Assembly: GCA_029865945.1 (NCBI GenBank)
Contig: JARXAH010000094.1
Location: forward strand, 28,609-92,608
DNA: 64,000 nucleotides
Source: Bacteriovoracaceae bacterium
GTDB taxonomy: Bacteria; Bdellovibrionota; Bacteriovoracia; Bacteriovoracales; Bacteriovoracaceae
Direction of reading: 5' to 3'
Shown here: positions 18,201-26,177 of the stretch, piece after piece
How positions within the stretch are numbered: the first letter of the stretch is position 1
Layout of the letters: the number at the start of each line of letters is the position of its first letter
Program-made: the position numbers and the translations under genes
The notes under the pieces: generated by a model
What the model was told of the DNA's origin: nothing
What the model saw: the letters and a program-made list of their open reading frames with translations, nothing else
Databases searched by the model: none

Positions 18201-19285
18201 CTCGATGACTCCTCTATTCTGCGCGTTACTTGTACTGCTTTACTGCCTTTATAAATTCCTAGTAATCCTTTCAATTTTGGAACTTCTTCAATTTCCACAT
18301 TGAGCTCACCTGAAATTTCTTGATTGAGGGGAATGATGTCTCCCACTTGCAAGCTCAACATGTCTGCAATAGAAATGTCGGCCTCTCCCAATTTCACGAT
18401 GGCGGTTGTTGGTGCACTTTTGATGTGATGGGTGAGAGTACTGGCCCAAACCGTGTCCACTACTTCACTATCCGTTTGAAATGTACTACTTAATTTTTGC
18501 TTGATCGGCTCAATGGTCGAATAAGGAAGGACGATCATCACCGTACCTGAGGCCGATTCAAACTCTATCTCATAAGTAGTATTTAAGATTACTTCTGAGG
18601 GAGGAACAATCCCGACAAACTGAGGATTGATTTCAGCTCGCACATACTGAATGTCTAATTTTTGAATCGGTGCCCACGCTTCTTCTAAATCACGAATCGT
18701 TAAATCCATGATTCGTTTCATGAATGTTAATTCAATTTTGGTAAATTCTTTTCCGTCTATTTTTGTGAAAGGGCGATCTTTACCGCCAAAAAAAGAATCG
18801 ATAAAGGCGTAAGCAAGTTTTGATTCAATCACCAAAAGTGCTGGGCCCCGCAATTCATTGAAGCGCAAAACACAAAGACATGTGGGAATAGGAAGAGTCG
18901 TCAAGAGCTCCCCAAATTTACTCATGTCTCGGTTAATCACGTTTACGGAAGTTGTTTTTCTTAAGAGAGAAGATAAGGAAACTCGGTAAGAGCGAGTAAA
19001 ACGATCGTTGATCAAATCCATCATCGGCATACGGCCGCGAATAATTCGATCTTGATTGGTGATGTCGTAGGTTTGTACGTTATCACCAACCGTCTCTTGT
19101 ACGATGATGTTATCAGAAGATTTTCCGAAGGGATTTTCGGCGGCGACGTTAGTTACTTTACCTACATTTGCACCTGGAGCGGATTTGGCCGCGGCACCAC
19201 CACCAGAATCACTACTGGAACTTCCCGTATCATTTACGGCATTTAATAAGGCATCAATTTCGTCTTGGCTCAATACTTGATTCAT
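18197..19285 (-). CDS. fliM: Flagellar motor switch protein FliM
   Basis: The C-ring protein that binds phospho-CheY and sets the direction of rotation. The 362-residue protein begins with the CheY-binding motif LSQDEIDALL. A Ser/Gly/Ala-rich linker follows (about 18-45), then the middle domain (NDRFTRSYRVSLSSLLR, ELRGPALLVIESKLAYAFID in part) and a C-terminal SpoA domain (VQVGDIIPLNQEIS form). It starts 53 bp after fliL, with a GGGGGA ribosome site. Confidence 0.97.
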   Translation of the reverse strand: MNQVLSQDEIDALLNAVNDTGSSSSDSGGGAAAKSAPGANVGKVTNVAAENPFGKSSDNIIVQETVGDNVQTYDITNQDRIIRGRMPMMDLINDRFTRSYRVSLSSLLRKTTSVNVINRDMSKFGELLTTLPIPTCLCVLRFNELRGPALLVIESKLAYAFIDSFFGGKDRPFTKIDGKEFTKIELTFMKRIMDLTIRDLEEAWAPIQKLDIQYVRAEINPQFVGIVPPSEVILNTTYEIEFESASGTVMIVLPYSTIEPIKQKLSSTFQTDSEVVDTVWASTLTHHIKSAPTTAIVKLGEADISIADMLSLQVGDIIPLNQEISGELNVEIEEVPKLKGLLGIYKGSKAVQVTRRIEESSR

Positions 19286-19338
19286 AGATCCCCCTTCCTA
19301 GGAGAACAAAAAACAGTTAAAAAAATAAAAAAAAAAAT

Positions 19339-19893
19339 TTAATTTATGTGAAACCCCACGTAATAAACATCTAACACTTTTCCGGTCATCAAATAGGAAT
19401 TGATGGAAGTTTTAATCTCTTCTTTTAAATAGAGTTTCCCTTCTCGTTTCAATAAGTCATCGGCGCGCTTGGAGTTGATAATACTGATGATGGAATCTCT
19501 CATTTGTGGTTTACGCGCTTCAAGTTCTTCCTTTGATAAATCCTTATCAAACTTAATAACGGTATTTAGCTTCAAGTAACGTCTTGGGCCATCACCTTGC
19601 GCTAGATTTACGGTGAATGGTTCTAGCCCAATCATTTGACCGTCGGTGGCCGTGGCCTCATGTTTCGTTTTTGATTCGTCCTTACCGCCATGATCTTCAA
19701 CTGCTGCGACTTCTTGTTTTACTAAATCAACGATACTTGGTTTTTGAGATTCTTTTTTAACAAAGGAAAATAAAAAAAAGGAAACGGCCACTAGGCCAAG
19801 TGAGTTGATAAGAAGTGCCACTAAGACAATGGGACTTGTGGAGGCACCACTTTTATTTCCTGAAGCTGCGGCTTCTTTTTCATTGTCGGCCAT
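19339..19893 (-). CDS. fliL: Flagellar basal-body protein FliL
   Basis: A single-pass inner-membrane protein that associates with the stator and supports torque. The 184-residue chain has a short cytoplasmic start, a membrane segment at about 21-46 and an Asp/Lys linker. The stomatin-like periplasmic domain contains LEPFTVNLAQGDGPRRYLKLN and RDSIISIINSKRADDL, and ends in VLDVYYVGFHIN. It is the first gene of the minus-strand flagellar run. AGGGGAT lies just before the ATG. Confidence 0.93.
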   Translation of the reverse strand: MADNEKEAAASGNKSGASTSPIVLVALLINSLGLVAVSFFLFSFVKKESQKPSIVDLVKQEVAAVEDHGGKDESKTKHEATATDGQMIGLEPFTVNLAQGDGPRRYLKLNTVIKFDKDLSKEELEARKPQMRDSIISIINSKRADDLLKREGKLYLKEEIKTSINSYLMTGKVLDVYYVGFHIN

Positions 19894-19945
19894 TTGACAT
19901 CCCCTTCATCCGTGATAGGAAAATTAGTCTGCTATACCCAATATT

Positions 19946-19975
19946 ATTATAGATTGATCCGAAGATTTGAAGCAA
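19946..19975 (-). promoter_or_regulatory. Predicted sigma-70-type promoter for the flagellar run
   Basis: On the minus strand, TTGCTT (19975-19970) and a perfect TATAAT (19951-19946) are separated by 18 bp and lie about 50 bp upstream of the fliL start. No sigma-28 or sigma-54 signature stands out in the 261-bp gap between fliL and the next gene. Prediction by consensus only. Confidence 0.4.
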
Positions 19976-20154
19976 CACAAGTTGCCATGAATGAAAAATT
20001 AACCAGTTAGTGATCATTAATTAGGCAGATTTTACCTCGGCAAATTCTTCTCACTAATCATTCCCTAACATTTAACAAGGCCAATGAATAAAAATAGAAT
20101 TAATCATCGGCCATTATTATACAAATTCAGTTTTAATATTTCGGTTGGATCAAA

Positions 20155-20598
20155 TTAGTCACAAGTAATCGAAGACTTGGTCACCGTTTCGCAGATATAA
20201 TCGACAGGCAAAACTGTTTTATCATCAGTCAACCCGATGATATTATTTTGAAACGCAGCACCACTCTCATTTTGAAATATGACTCGCCTAAAATTTATCG
20301 TCTTAACAGTCAAAGTTCCTTCTTTCCAATCAACTTCTTTGCAATTAGTAGTCTGAGTTTCTTCTATGAAAACTTTTTTAACTTCTGTAACGACAAAATT
20401 TTTGATGACTTTCTTTTCAAACACGACGCTACTATCAGCATTTATCTTTTTTGCAGTGACTGTCAATCGGCGCTCTCCGTCTCTAGTTGCATATTGCACT
20501 GTTGCGTCCGCATTAGAACAATTAGAATGCGTTCTCGCTTCTGCTCCAAAGGCAAATCCGATGTTCAAGATCAAAAAACTTAAAGCTAAAAACTTCAT
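20155..20598 (-). CDS. Small secreted protein of unknown function
   Basis: A 147-residue protein with a clear signal peptide (FLALSFLILNIGFAFGAEA) and a mature beta-rich domain with four Cys residues, which could form disulfides in the periplasm. The ATG at 20598 is preceded by AGGAG; a longer frame starting at 20643 lacks a ribosome site and would precede the signal peptide with a charged extension. It follows the PLP-enzyme gene after 23 bp and probably belongs to the LysR-linked operon. Family not recognised. Confidence 0.75.
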   Translation of the reverse strand: MKFLALSFLILNIGFAFGAEARTHSNCSNADATVQYATRDGERRLTVTAKKINADSSVVFEKKVIKNFVVTEVKKVFIEETQTTNCKEVDWKEGTLTVKTINFRRVIFQNESGAAFQNNIIGLTDDKTVLPVDYICETVTKSSITCD

Positions 20599-20621
20599 AA
20601 AAACTCCTATAATTAATAATG

Positions 20622-21416
20622 TTACCTTGCTACGTTCCACCAAAAAGCGCCCTCACAAGCGTAGCTTTCTAGGTAGCTAAATAATTTTGCATCGTAGTAT
20701 TTATTAGAAGGAATTGGAAGTTCTCTGAGACAAGGATCATGAAATTTTTGTTTGCATTCATAATAAATTACGTCCTTATCACTTAAAATCGACTCAATCC
20801 TTTTATCAGAATTTGGCAACACATTCACATTTACCCCATGAATGTTCACCTCCTTCCCTAACACTTCTTTAAACACATTTAATAAAGTGCCACTGCCAAT
20901 CGGTAGCCAGAGCTCCTTTATGTCATAATGCTTAACGACGACCTTCCATTGCCTACCAATTTCATGGGCCAGCAATTTTTTAAATTCTGGATCATTAAAA
21001 CCTAAAGGTATTACCTTACAATGACTACTTTGGTCTCCATAGATCATCGAATAAATACTTGCTTGTGATAAATTGTCACACAAGATTATTTTTGCCCCAT
21101 ACTTTTCTGCTAACTTTGAAAATTCATGGATCTGATTTTTCTCAGTGTCCCTTTCACAAAACAAAGTGCATTCTACTTCTAAAAGCTCGCAGCTATATGC
21201 AAGTGCAACCTGGGCAAAACCCGAGAAGGGACTTGCATAAATAAAATGCTTAACTCCCTGCTGGATCAAATTATTAATATAGGGCACAGCAGCTCTCTGC
21301 TTCGTGCCTCCAATTAATAAATCATCACGCACAGAATAAATCGTCTTATTATTTATCTGTAATTTGCTAATAATTAATTCTGGTGAATAGTCCAAGGCAA
21401 CAGTGTTCATCGACAT
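20622..21416 (-). CDS. Compact fold-type-II PLP enzyme (ACC deaminase / D-cysteine desulfhydrase-like)
   Basis: A 264-residue member of the tryptophan-synthase-beta superfamily. The cofactor Lys is in VRDDLLIGGTKQRA (about residues 29-42), matching the RDD..GGNK pattern of the ACC-deaminase/D-cysteine desulfhydrase group. The phosphate-binding loop is LPIGSGTLLNVFKE. Typical relatives have about 320-340 residues, so this is a reduced version. There is no signal peptide, so it should be cytoplasmic. Its ATG overlaps the stop of the preceding secreted-protein gene (TAATG). The substrate is probably a small amino acid but cannot be determined. Confidence 0.75.
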   Translation of the reverse strand: MSMNTVALDYSPELIISKLQINNKTIYSVRDDLLIGGTKQRAAVPYINNLIQQGVKHFIYASPFSGFAQVALAYSCELLEVECTLFCERDTEKNQIHEFSKLAEKYGAKIILCDNLSQASIYSMIYGDQSSHCKVIPLGFNDPEFKKLLAHEIGRQWKVVVKHYDIKELWLPIGSGTLLNVFKEVLGKEVNIHGVNVNVLPNSDKRIESILSDKDVIYYECKQKFHDPCLRELPIPSNKYYDAKLFSYLESYACEGAFWWNVAR

Positions 21417-21820
21417 TACTCATCAATCACAACGATGTGCCAGATGCCGCCCAAGTTATCACCTTTGATATCGCCTGGTTTTTGATCATTCGCGAAAAAA
21501 TAGAGGGGTTGATTCTCTAAGGAAATTTGTTTTTTCCCGTCTGGTCTCAATGTAATCTTAAATGGTGCAGGCACTTGATCTTGTATTGTTTCAATCGCAG
21601 GCCATACTTTGGCACATCCATCAAAACAAGTCGAAATGCCGGTCGTATCATTGTCAAAAGTATACAAAGTTAAACCGGTTTTTGAGGCCACAATTTTTCT
21701 TCCATCTTTTAAAACTTGAACCTTTAAGTCCGAAGATTGAGCAATCGCATCGATAATTTCCCCAGCCTGAGCAAATTGCGTTAAAACAATTAAGGTCATG
21801 AGTAAAACTAATTTTTTCAA
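21416..21820 (-). CDS. Secreted COG4315-type repeat protein
   Basis: A 134-residue exported protein with a signal peptide ending at QFAQA. It carries the two halves of the secreted-repeat family (PF03640): GLTLYTFDND..GISTCFDGCAKVWPA and QPLYFFANDQKPGDIKGDNLGGIWHIV. The function of the family is unknown; the paired Cys of CFDGC are conserved. Translation starts at TTG with AAGGAG four bases upstream. It is the first gene of a three-gene run divergent from a LysR-type regulator, with a palindrome between them. Confidence 0.88.
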   Translation of the reverse strand: MKKLVLLMTLIVLTQFAQAGEIIDAIAQSSDLKVQVLKDGRKIVASKTGLTLYTFDNDTTGISTCFDGCAKVWPAIETIQDQVPAPFKITLRPDGKKQISLENQPLYFFANDQKPGDIKGDNLGGIWHIVVIDE

Positions 21821-21842
21821 AGTATCTCCTTTGTTAAGTTTT

Positions 21843-21864
21843 CACTAAGGATAATTCCCTAGTG
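21843..21864. promoter_or_regulatory. Candidate LysR-type operator palindrome
   Basis: A 22-bp interrupted palindrome, CACTA-A-GG-N6-CC-C-TAGTG, lies in the 124-bp divergent gap. It sits 22 bp upstream of the TTG start at 21820 and about 80 bp from the regulator start. Symmetric half-sites between a LysR-family gene and its divergent neighbour are the usual arrangement for autoregulation and target control. Binding is inferred. Confidence 0.45.
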
Positions 21865-21944
21865 CGTTTCAAGGAAGATACATTTGATTAACCATTCTTT
21901 GAAGGATATAAATATCATATCTGCCATTCATAAAAGGAATACCG

Positions 21945-22763
21945 ATGAGGCCTTTCAAACAGAACTACGAATATTTTTTACTTCTATGCCAATATTTGAA
22001 CATATCTTCTGCCGCCCAAGAGGCCGGAATCCAGCAAGCAGGACTATCCAAGGCATTACGGGCGCTAGAAGAAGAATTTAAAAAACCCCTTTTTTTTCGT
22101 ACCCACCGCGGCCTGCAACTAACAAGTTACGGTGAAACTTTTCGATCTCTGTTAATCAAGACCATGATCCACTGGGACTCATCCTTAGAAAATGAGATGT
22201 CAAAATTTTCGGAAGTCCTCGGCACCTTTACCATTGGCATTCACAAATCAGTCGCGATTAATATATTGGCCAATTTCTTTCCTTCTCTCAATAATGACTT
22301 CCCTGATTTAAAATTAAAATTGGAATTAAAAAAATCATCGGAAGTGACCAAGTCAATCATTGACTATCAAATGGATTTTGGAATCGTTGCCAATCCTATT
22401 CAACATCCGGACTTAATTATTAGTAAATTGCAAAAAGAGTTTATCGCTTGCTGGGAAAACAAAAAAAATGATCATCAAAAAATTCTCTACTACAATCCAG
22501 AAATGATAGAGATTGCCCAAATGATAAAAAAATATAAAGGCCATAAACATATTGAAATTAGTGATTATGAAGTGATTGGATCGATGATGCAAAAAGCGAA
22601 TGGCGTATGCTTACTACCCAATACAGTCGCCGAGCGTTATCATTTGATTCAAGTGGGAAAGGCCCTTTCTCAGGTGGAAATTTGTTTAATCTATCGCTAC
22701 GATAGTTTAAAAACGAAAGCTTTCAAAGAAATTGCAAGAAGAATACAATCAAGCTTTCCTTAA
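21945..22763 (+). CDS. LysR-family transcriptional regulator
   Basis: A 272-residue regulator. The N-terminal winged helix-turn-helix covers about residues 1-62 (NISSAAQEAGIQQAGLSKAL, then LEEEFKKPLFFRTHRGLQLT), and a periplasmic-binding-protein-like effector domain follows (TFTIGIHKSVAINILANFFP). It is somewhat shorter than the usual 290-310 residues, chiefly in the effector domain. AAAGGAA precedes the ATG. It diverges from the secreted-protein/PLP-enzyme operon, its likely target, and ends at a strong terminator shared with the HU gene. Confidence 0.92.
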   Translation: MRPFKQNYEYFLLLCQYLNISSAAQEAGIQQAGLSKALRALEEEFKKPLFFRTHRGLQLTSYGETFRSLLIKTMIHWDSSLENEMSKFSEVLGTFTIGIHKSVAINILANFFPSLNNDFPDLKLKLELKKSSEVTKSIIDYQMDFGIVANPIQHPDLIISKLQKEFIACWENKKNDHQKILYYNPEMIEIAQMIKKYKGHKHIEISDYEVIGSMMQKANGVCLLPNTVAERYHLIQVGKALSQVEICLIYRYDSLKTKAFKEIARRIQSSFP

Positions 22764-22769
22764 AAATAA

Positions 22770-22796
22770 AAAACCCTCTGACGAGCAGAGGGTTTT
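22770..22796. terminator. Bidirectional intrinsic terminator
   Basis: A perfect 11-bp stem (AAAACCCTCTG / CAGAGGGTTTT) with a 5-base loop lies between the convergent LysR and HU genes, with T-rich flanks in both directions. A second AT-rich hairpin, ATTTGATC-AAAA-GATCAAAT at 22827-22846, touches the HU stop codon. Confidence 0.88.
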
Positions 22797-22845
22797 AATT
22801 AAACGTCTAAAAAATGAAACGTCATCATTTGATCAAAAGATCAAA

Positions 22846-23124
22846 TTAGAGCATTTCTTTCCAAGCCTTACCTGGTTTAAATTTTGGCAATGTACGTGCC
22901 TTAATTTTGATTTTTGCACCAGTAGCTGGGTTGATTCCCATACGAGCACTTCTCTTAACGCGAGTAAATGTTCCGAAACCAACGAGAGAAACATCGTCAC
23001 CTTTCTTAATTGTTTTCTTAATTGTATCCATGAAACAATTTAAGAAACCTTCGCAATCTTTCTTTGAAAAATTTGCTAGGCTTTTGTTTGTTAAGATCTG
23101 CTCTACGAGTTCTTTTCTGTTCAT
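22846..23124 (-). CDS. HU-family DNA-binding protein
   Basis: A histone-like nucleoid protein of 92 residues, the normal family length. It begins MNRKELVEQIL, contains the dimer core SLVGFGTF, the DNA-binding arm segment RSARMGINPATGAKIKI and the end ARTLPKFKPGKAWKEML, all diagnostic of HU/IHF. AAGGAGTG lies before the ATG. The arm keeps the RxGxNPxTG motif with the proline that intercalates into DNA. Monocistronic; the gene ends at two hairpins. Confidence 0.96.
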   Translation of the reverse strand: MNRKELVEQILTNKSLANFSKKDCEGFLNCFMDTIKKTIKKGDDVSLVGFGTFTRVKRSARMGINPATGAKIKIKARTLPKFKPGKAWKEML

Positions 23125-23210
23125 GAAGTCACTCCTTCCTTAAAGGGTTAGTAAATAAATAATCCATTAGTAATATGGTTCCTTAAAAATTCTACAATGA
23201 CAAACTATTT

Positions 23211-23999
23211 TTATATTTTCAATTTTCCGCGTTTCACTAATTCGTCAACCAATCCGGTGAAATGTTCAACCGGATAAGCACCTTTCACTGGAATACCATT
23301 AATAATAAATCCTGGTGTGCCTTGAAAACCATATTTCCCTGCTTCTGCTTCATCATCTTTGATACGTTTAATCACCGCTTCAGAATTGACATCTTTTGCT
23401 AATTTACCCATATCGGCACCCACAGATTTCGCCGCTTCTTTTAAGAAGGCCTCACCATTTTCTAATTTCTTTTGTTCATCATAGATTTTGTCATGAAACT
23501 TGAAAGCTTTCTCAGCACTCTGCAATCGAATAGCTTCGTAATATTGAGAGGTAATCATGGCCTGCGGGTGAAAACTCAAGGGAAGGTGCTTGTAAACGAA
23601 ACGAATTTTATCTTTATATTTTTCTAATAAACTAATCACCGTTTTATAACCTCTACTACAGTAAGGGCACTGAAAATCGGAATATTCAACAAGTGTAATC
23701 ACACCGTCTTTAGATCCGCGGTAAGATTCATCGGCCCTTAAAACAGGAGTGAGAGGATTACTAAACGATGCTTCTAATTGTTTTTTTTCTTCATCGTCAC
23801 GTTTTTTTTCTTCCCCTTCTTGAGCTTTTTTTACTGCTTTGTTGAGGGATTCTAAAATCGCCGAGGGATTTTTTTCAATCGCTTCGGTCAAAATATCTGG
23901 ATTGTCGGCCAGCATCTTTTTTAGACTATCTTTGCTTGTACAACTTGCCACTAATCCGATCAAAAGAACCATTAGCAATTTACTTAATTTTACGCCCAC
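23211..23999 (-). CDS. DsbA/BdbD-like thioredoxin-fold lipoprotein
   Basis: A predicted periplasmic thiol oxidoreductase. The 262-residue protein starts at GTG with AAGGAGA upstream and has a lipobox VASC with lipidated Cys20. A charged helical segment follows (about 25-80), then the DsbA domain with CPYC in YSDFQCPYCSRGY and the cis-Pro loop FQGTPGFIINGIPVKGA. This matches the Thioredoxin_4 group that forms or isomerises disulfides in exported proteins. No DsbB partner is adjacent. Its clients may include the many Cys-containing secreted proteins of the window. Confidence 0.9.
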   Translation of the reverse strand: MGVKLSKLLMVLLIGLVASCTSKDSLKKMLADNPDILTEAIEKNPSAILESLNKAVKKAQEGEEKKRDDEEKKQLEASFSNPLTPVLRADESYRGSKDGVITLVEYSDFQCPYCSRGYKTVISLLEKYKDKIRFVYKHLPLSFHPQAMITSQYYEAIRLQSAEKAFKFHDKIYDEQKKLENGEAFLKEAAKSVGADMGKLAKDVNSEAVIKRIKDDEAEAGKYGFQGTPGFIINGIPVKGAYPVEHFTGLVDELVKRGKLKI

Positions 24000-24106
24000 A
24001 AAATTCTCCTTATGTTAAATCCATTAAAGTTCACTCAATGTGACTAAGTGTTATTTCATCTACAGTAATATAATGGTAATGAAAAAAGATAACTAATTCA
24101 ATAAAA

Positions 24107-25072
24107 TCAAGATAACTTAGGCGGAGGCGTCTCTCTCGATGATTCACTTTGCTCAAGCTCAACTTCCATTTTCTCGAGATAGTAATTGATTTTTTTCGTT
24201 TGGTCTCTCACGAAAGAATAACCCAGCAAGTGAACACGAGCTTTACGGTTACCTTTGATGAAAGAGCGAAAGGTAGAAAAAACGCCAAAAGCAGCTCCTG
24301 AAATTCTCGAATACATAAAAACAGAGATAATGAAATTTCCGGCTATAGAAACAAAAATTAATGGATAGATGATTCCATGGAATACTTCTTCTTGCTTAAT
24401 GATAAAATTAACCGCACTCACATCTTTGAGGTCTTTATAGGTCATGACAAATTCAATAACGGAATTAAAAAGTGTGGAATTAAATAGGACCATGATATAC
24501 GAAGAAATTCCAAGAATAAAAATCATCATCAAGGTAAATTGTAAAAAAAAGTTTAAATCTAGAGGTGGAGAATGCATTTTTGAAAAAGATTTGGGTATGT
24601 ATTCATTATCAAGAATTTTCTTCTTTGTTCGTGCTTGACTAATATTTCCAAAAAAAAATTCACTAAACCTAGACAAGAATTGAAAGTCTACAAAAGATTT
24701 ATATTCAAATTCAAGACTTGGCGTCTCTAAGGAGTTTTCACAAAAAGTGGCCAAGCGCTTAAAAGGTAAAATTAATAATTCCGAAATGATCCCTCCAGCA
24801 AAAAATATGACAATGCCGATAGCAAATACGATCATGAGAAGAATACTGGAATCACCTATCAAAAAATCGTAAAAGGCCTCGGGAAATCCTGGAAATTGCT
24901 TGCCATAGATAGACTCAAAGTAGGTCACGTTGATCTTTAATAAAATCCACTGATAGTAAACGACAACACTGATGATAGCGTAGTAAGTACCGGCCAATGC
25001 TAGTCCATTCTTTAACTTAAAGCGTGATAATTCACTGGTAAAAAAGTGTTTTGAAAAATTTGTTAAATTCAC
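24107..25072 (-). CDS. Four-TM inner-membrane protein of unknown function
   Basis: A 321-residue membrane protein. Hydrophobic segments lie at about 25-47, 75-103, 172-198 and 233-258, and a charged, Glu/Ser-rich cytoplasmic tail follows. The spacing resembles a duplicated pair of two-TM units separated by a soluble loop. The start is GTG at 25072. I recognise no catalytic motif or family. It is flanked by the DsbA-like gene (107 bp) and a small Cys-rich protein gene (47 bp), so cotranscription with the latter is possible. Confidence 0.72.
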   Translation of the reverse strand: MNLTNFSKHFFTSELSRFKLKNGLALAGTYYAIISVVVYYQWILLKINVTYFESIYGKQFPGFPEAFYDFLIGDSSILLMIVFAIGIVIFFAGGIISELLILPFKRLATFCENSLETPSLEFEYKSFVDFQFLSRFSEFFFGNISQARTKKKILDNEYIPKSFSKMHSPPLDLNFFLQFTLMMIFILGISSYIMVLFNSTLFNSVIEFVMTYKDLKDVSAVNFIIKQEEVFHGIIYPLIFVSIAGNFIISVFMYSRISGAAFGVFSTFRSFIKGNRKARVHLLGYSFVRDQTKKINYYLEKMEVELEQSESSRETPPPKLS

Positions 25073-25119
25073 GTCATTATGCCTTTCTAACTTTATTTTA
25101 ATGAAAAATTAACTCTAAG

Positions 25120-25344
25120 TTAGTTTAACACATGAAAAATTTTTCGGTTATCTTTTCCGCAATCTAAACATCTTGATGTTTCTTGAACAATCAAACTTTT
25201 AAAATCGCTCAAATGACTCAACAATAATTTAGCACCGCAACATGAGCAATGATTCATGCGCTCCAGAGCTTTTTCAGCTGGACCAGAGCAGTCAGTAAAA
25301 ATTTCATTTACTTGATACGTTTGGTAGTCTGACTTTAGTGACAT
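25120..25344 (-). CDS. Small zinc-ribbon-like protein
   Basis: A 74-residue soluble protein with two Cys pairs, CSCC and CLDC, about 28 residues apart, the spacing of a zinc ribbon or zinc knuckle. The ATG at 25344 is preceded by GGGGAGGAG, one of the strongest ribosome sites in the window, so high expression is likely. A longer frame starting at 25383 has no such site. Family not recognised; a regulatory or nucleic-acid-binding role would be a guess. Confidence 0.7.
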   Translation of the reverse strand: MSLKSDYQTYQVNEIFTDCSGPAEKALERMNHCSCCGAKLLLSHLSDFKSLIVQETSRCLDCGKDNRKIFHVLN

Positions 25345-25476
25345 GCGCTCTCCTCCCCGTGGCAACCTATTCAACGGCAACAAAGCTAATATCGGGAGTG
25401 TCAGAATTTAATGAATAAAAAAATTTTACTAGGCCATATCTACCTTGTGATAAATCTGACAGAATTAGGCAAGATT

Positions 25477-26106
25477 ATGAAAACAAATTATCTCAATGCA
25501 CTTCTTCCTGGCTGGCAGCTTCTTAACCCTCCAAAGGAAATAAAACACAATATTTTAAAAACTAATACAAATGCGTCGGCCGCAGCAGCTTCAGCAGCTT
25601 CCGTATCAGACGGACCTACTTTTTATTTTCTTCACCTCTTAGAGGAGGATTTGGCACCTATCATACAAATAATTGAAAAAATTCCCTCTTATTTAAGCAT
25701 TCCCGCCCAAGAAATCTTAGAAAAAATTATTTTTCAACTTACCAAAGATTTGAAAACTTTCATTGAGGTTAAACACATCGTTGTTTCCTCTCAGCTTAAA
25801 GAATTATTTTCTCCCGAAACTGACAAAGTAATACCCCAATTTAATATTCGAGATGTGCTCTTTCCCATGGGAACACAAGCGACAAAAATACTCATTAAGG
25901 ATTCTCAACCACTCCACCTCATTCACTCATCACTCAAAACCACTATGACTGAGTACAACTCTCAGGAAATAACCTTAAATATAGTTCCCCTCTTTCACCC
26001 TGAAATGCTAACCATCAACACGTCTCTAAAACGACCAACGTGGGAATCCCTAAAGCATACAATTCCACTTTTAGTGGAACTTGTGACAAATGCTAGGCCA
26101 TTATAG
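25477..26106 (+). CDS. Uracil-DNA-glycosylase-fold protein, probably non-catalytic
   Basis: The C-terminal part of this 209-residue protein matches type-4/5 uracil-DNA glycosylases in order: LFPMGTQATKILI aligns with the G-x-x-A-x-x-x-L helix, and VPLFHPEMLTINTSLKRPTWESL aligns with the HPxxLL...KRPVWEDL end, in shortened quotation. The family's first motif (GEAPG..E) and the Fe-S Cys residues are missing, and the N-terminal third carries an Ala-rich tract (ASAAAASAASVS). It therefore looks like a derived member without base excision. The start is uncertain: ATG at 25411 would add 22 residues. Confidence 0.6.
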   Translation: MKTNYLNALLPGWQLLNPPKEIKHNILKTNTNASAAAASAASVSDGPTFYFLHLLEEDLAPIIQIIEKIPSYLSIPAQEILEKIIFQLTKDLKTFIEVKHIVVSSQLKELFSPETDKVIPQFNIRDVLFPMGTQATKILIKDSQPLHLIHSSLKTTMTEYNSQEITLNIVPLFHPEMLTINTSLKRPTWESLKHTIPLLVELVTNARPL

Positions 26107-26177
26107 AATAAAGAAGGATAGAGAACGATAGAGAAAGTCTTGAACAGGAAGTTCAAGAATTGAAGAAGGATGACAGG

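Noticed and set aside
12000..19900. Several plus-strand frames of 60-130 codons opposite the flagellar genes
   Set aside because: All lie antisense to confidently assigned genes, lack ribosome sites and have Lys/Thr/Ser-biased shadow composition.
22732..23043. Plus-strand frame across the LysR terminator and HU gene
   Set aside because: It runs through a strong terminator and antisense to HU; composition is that of a shadow frame.
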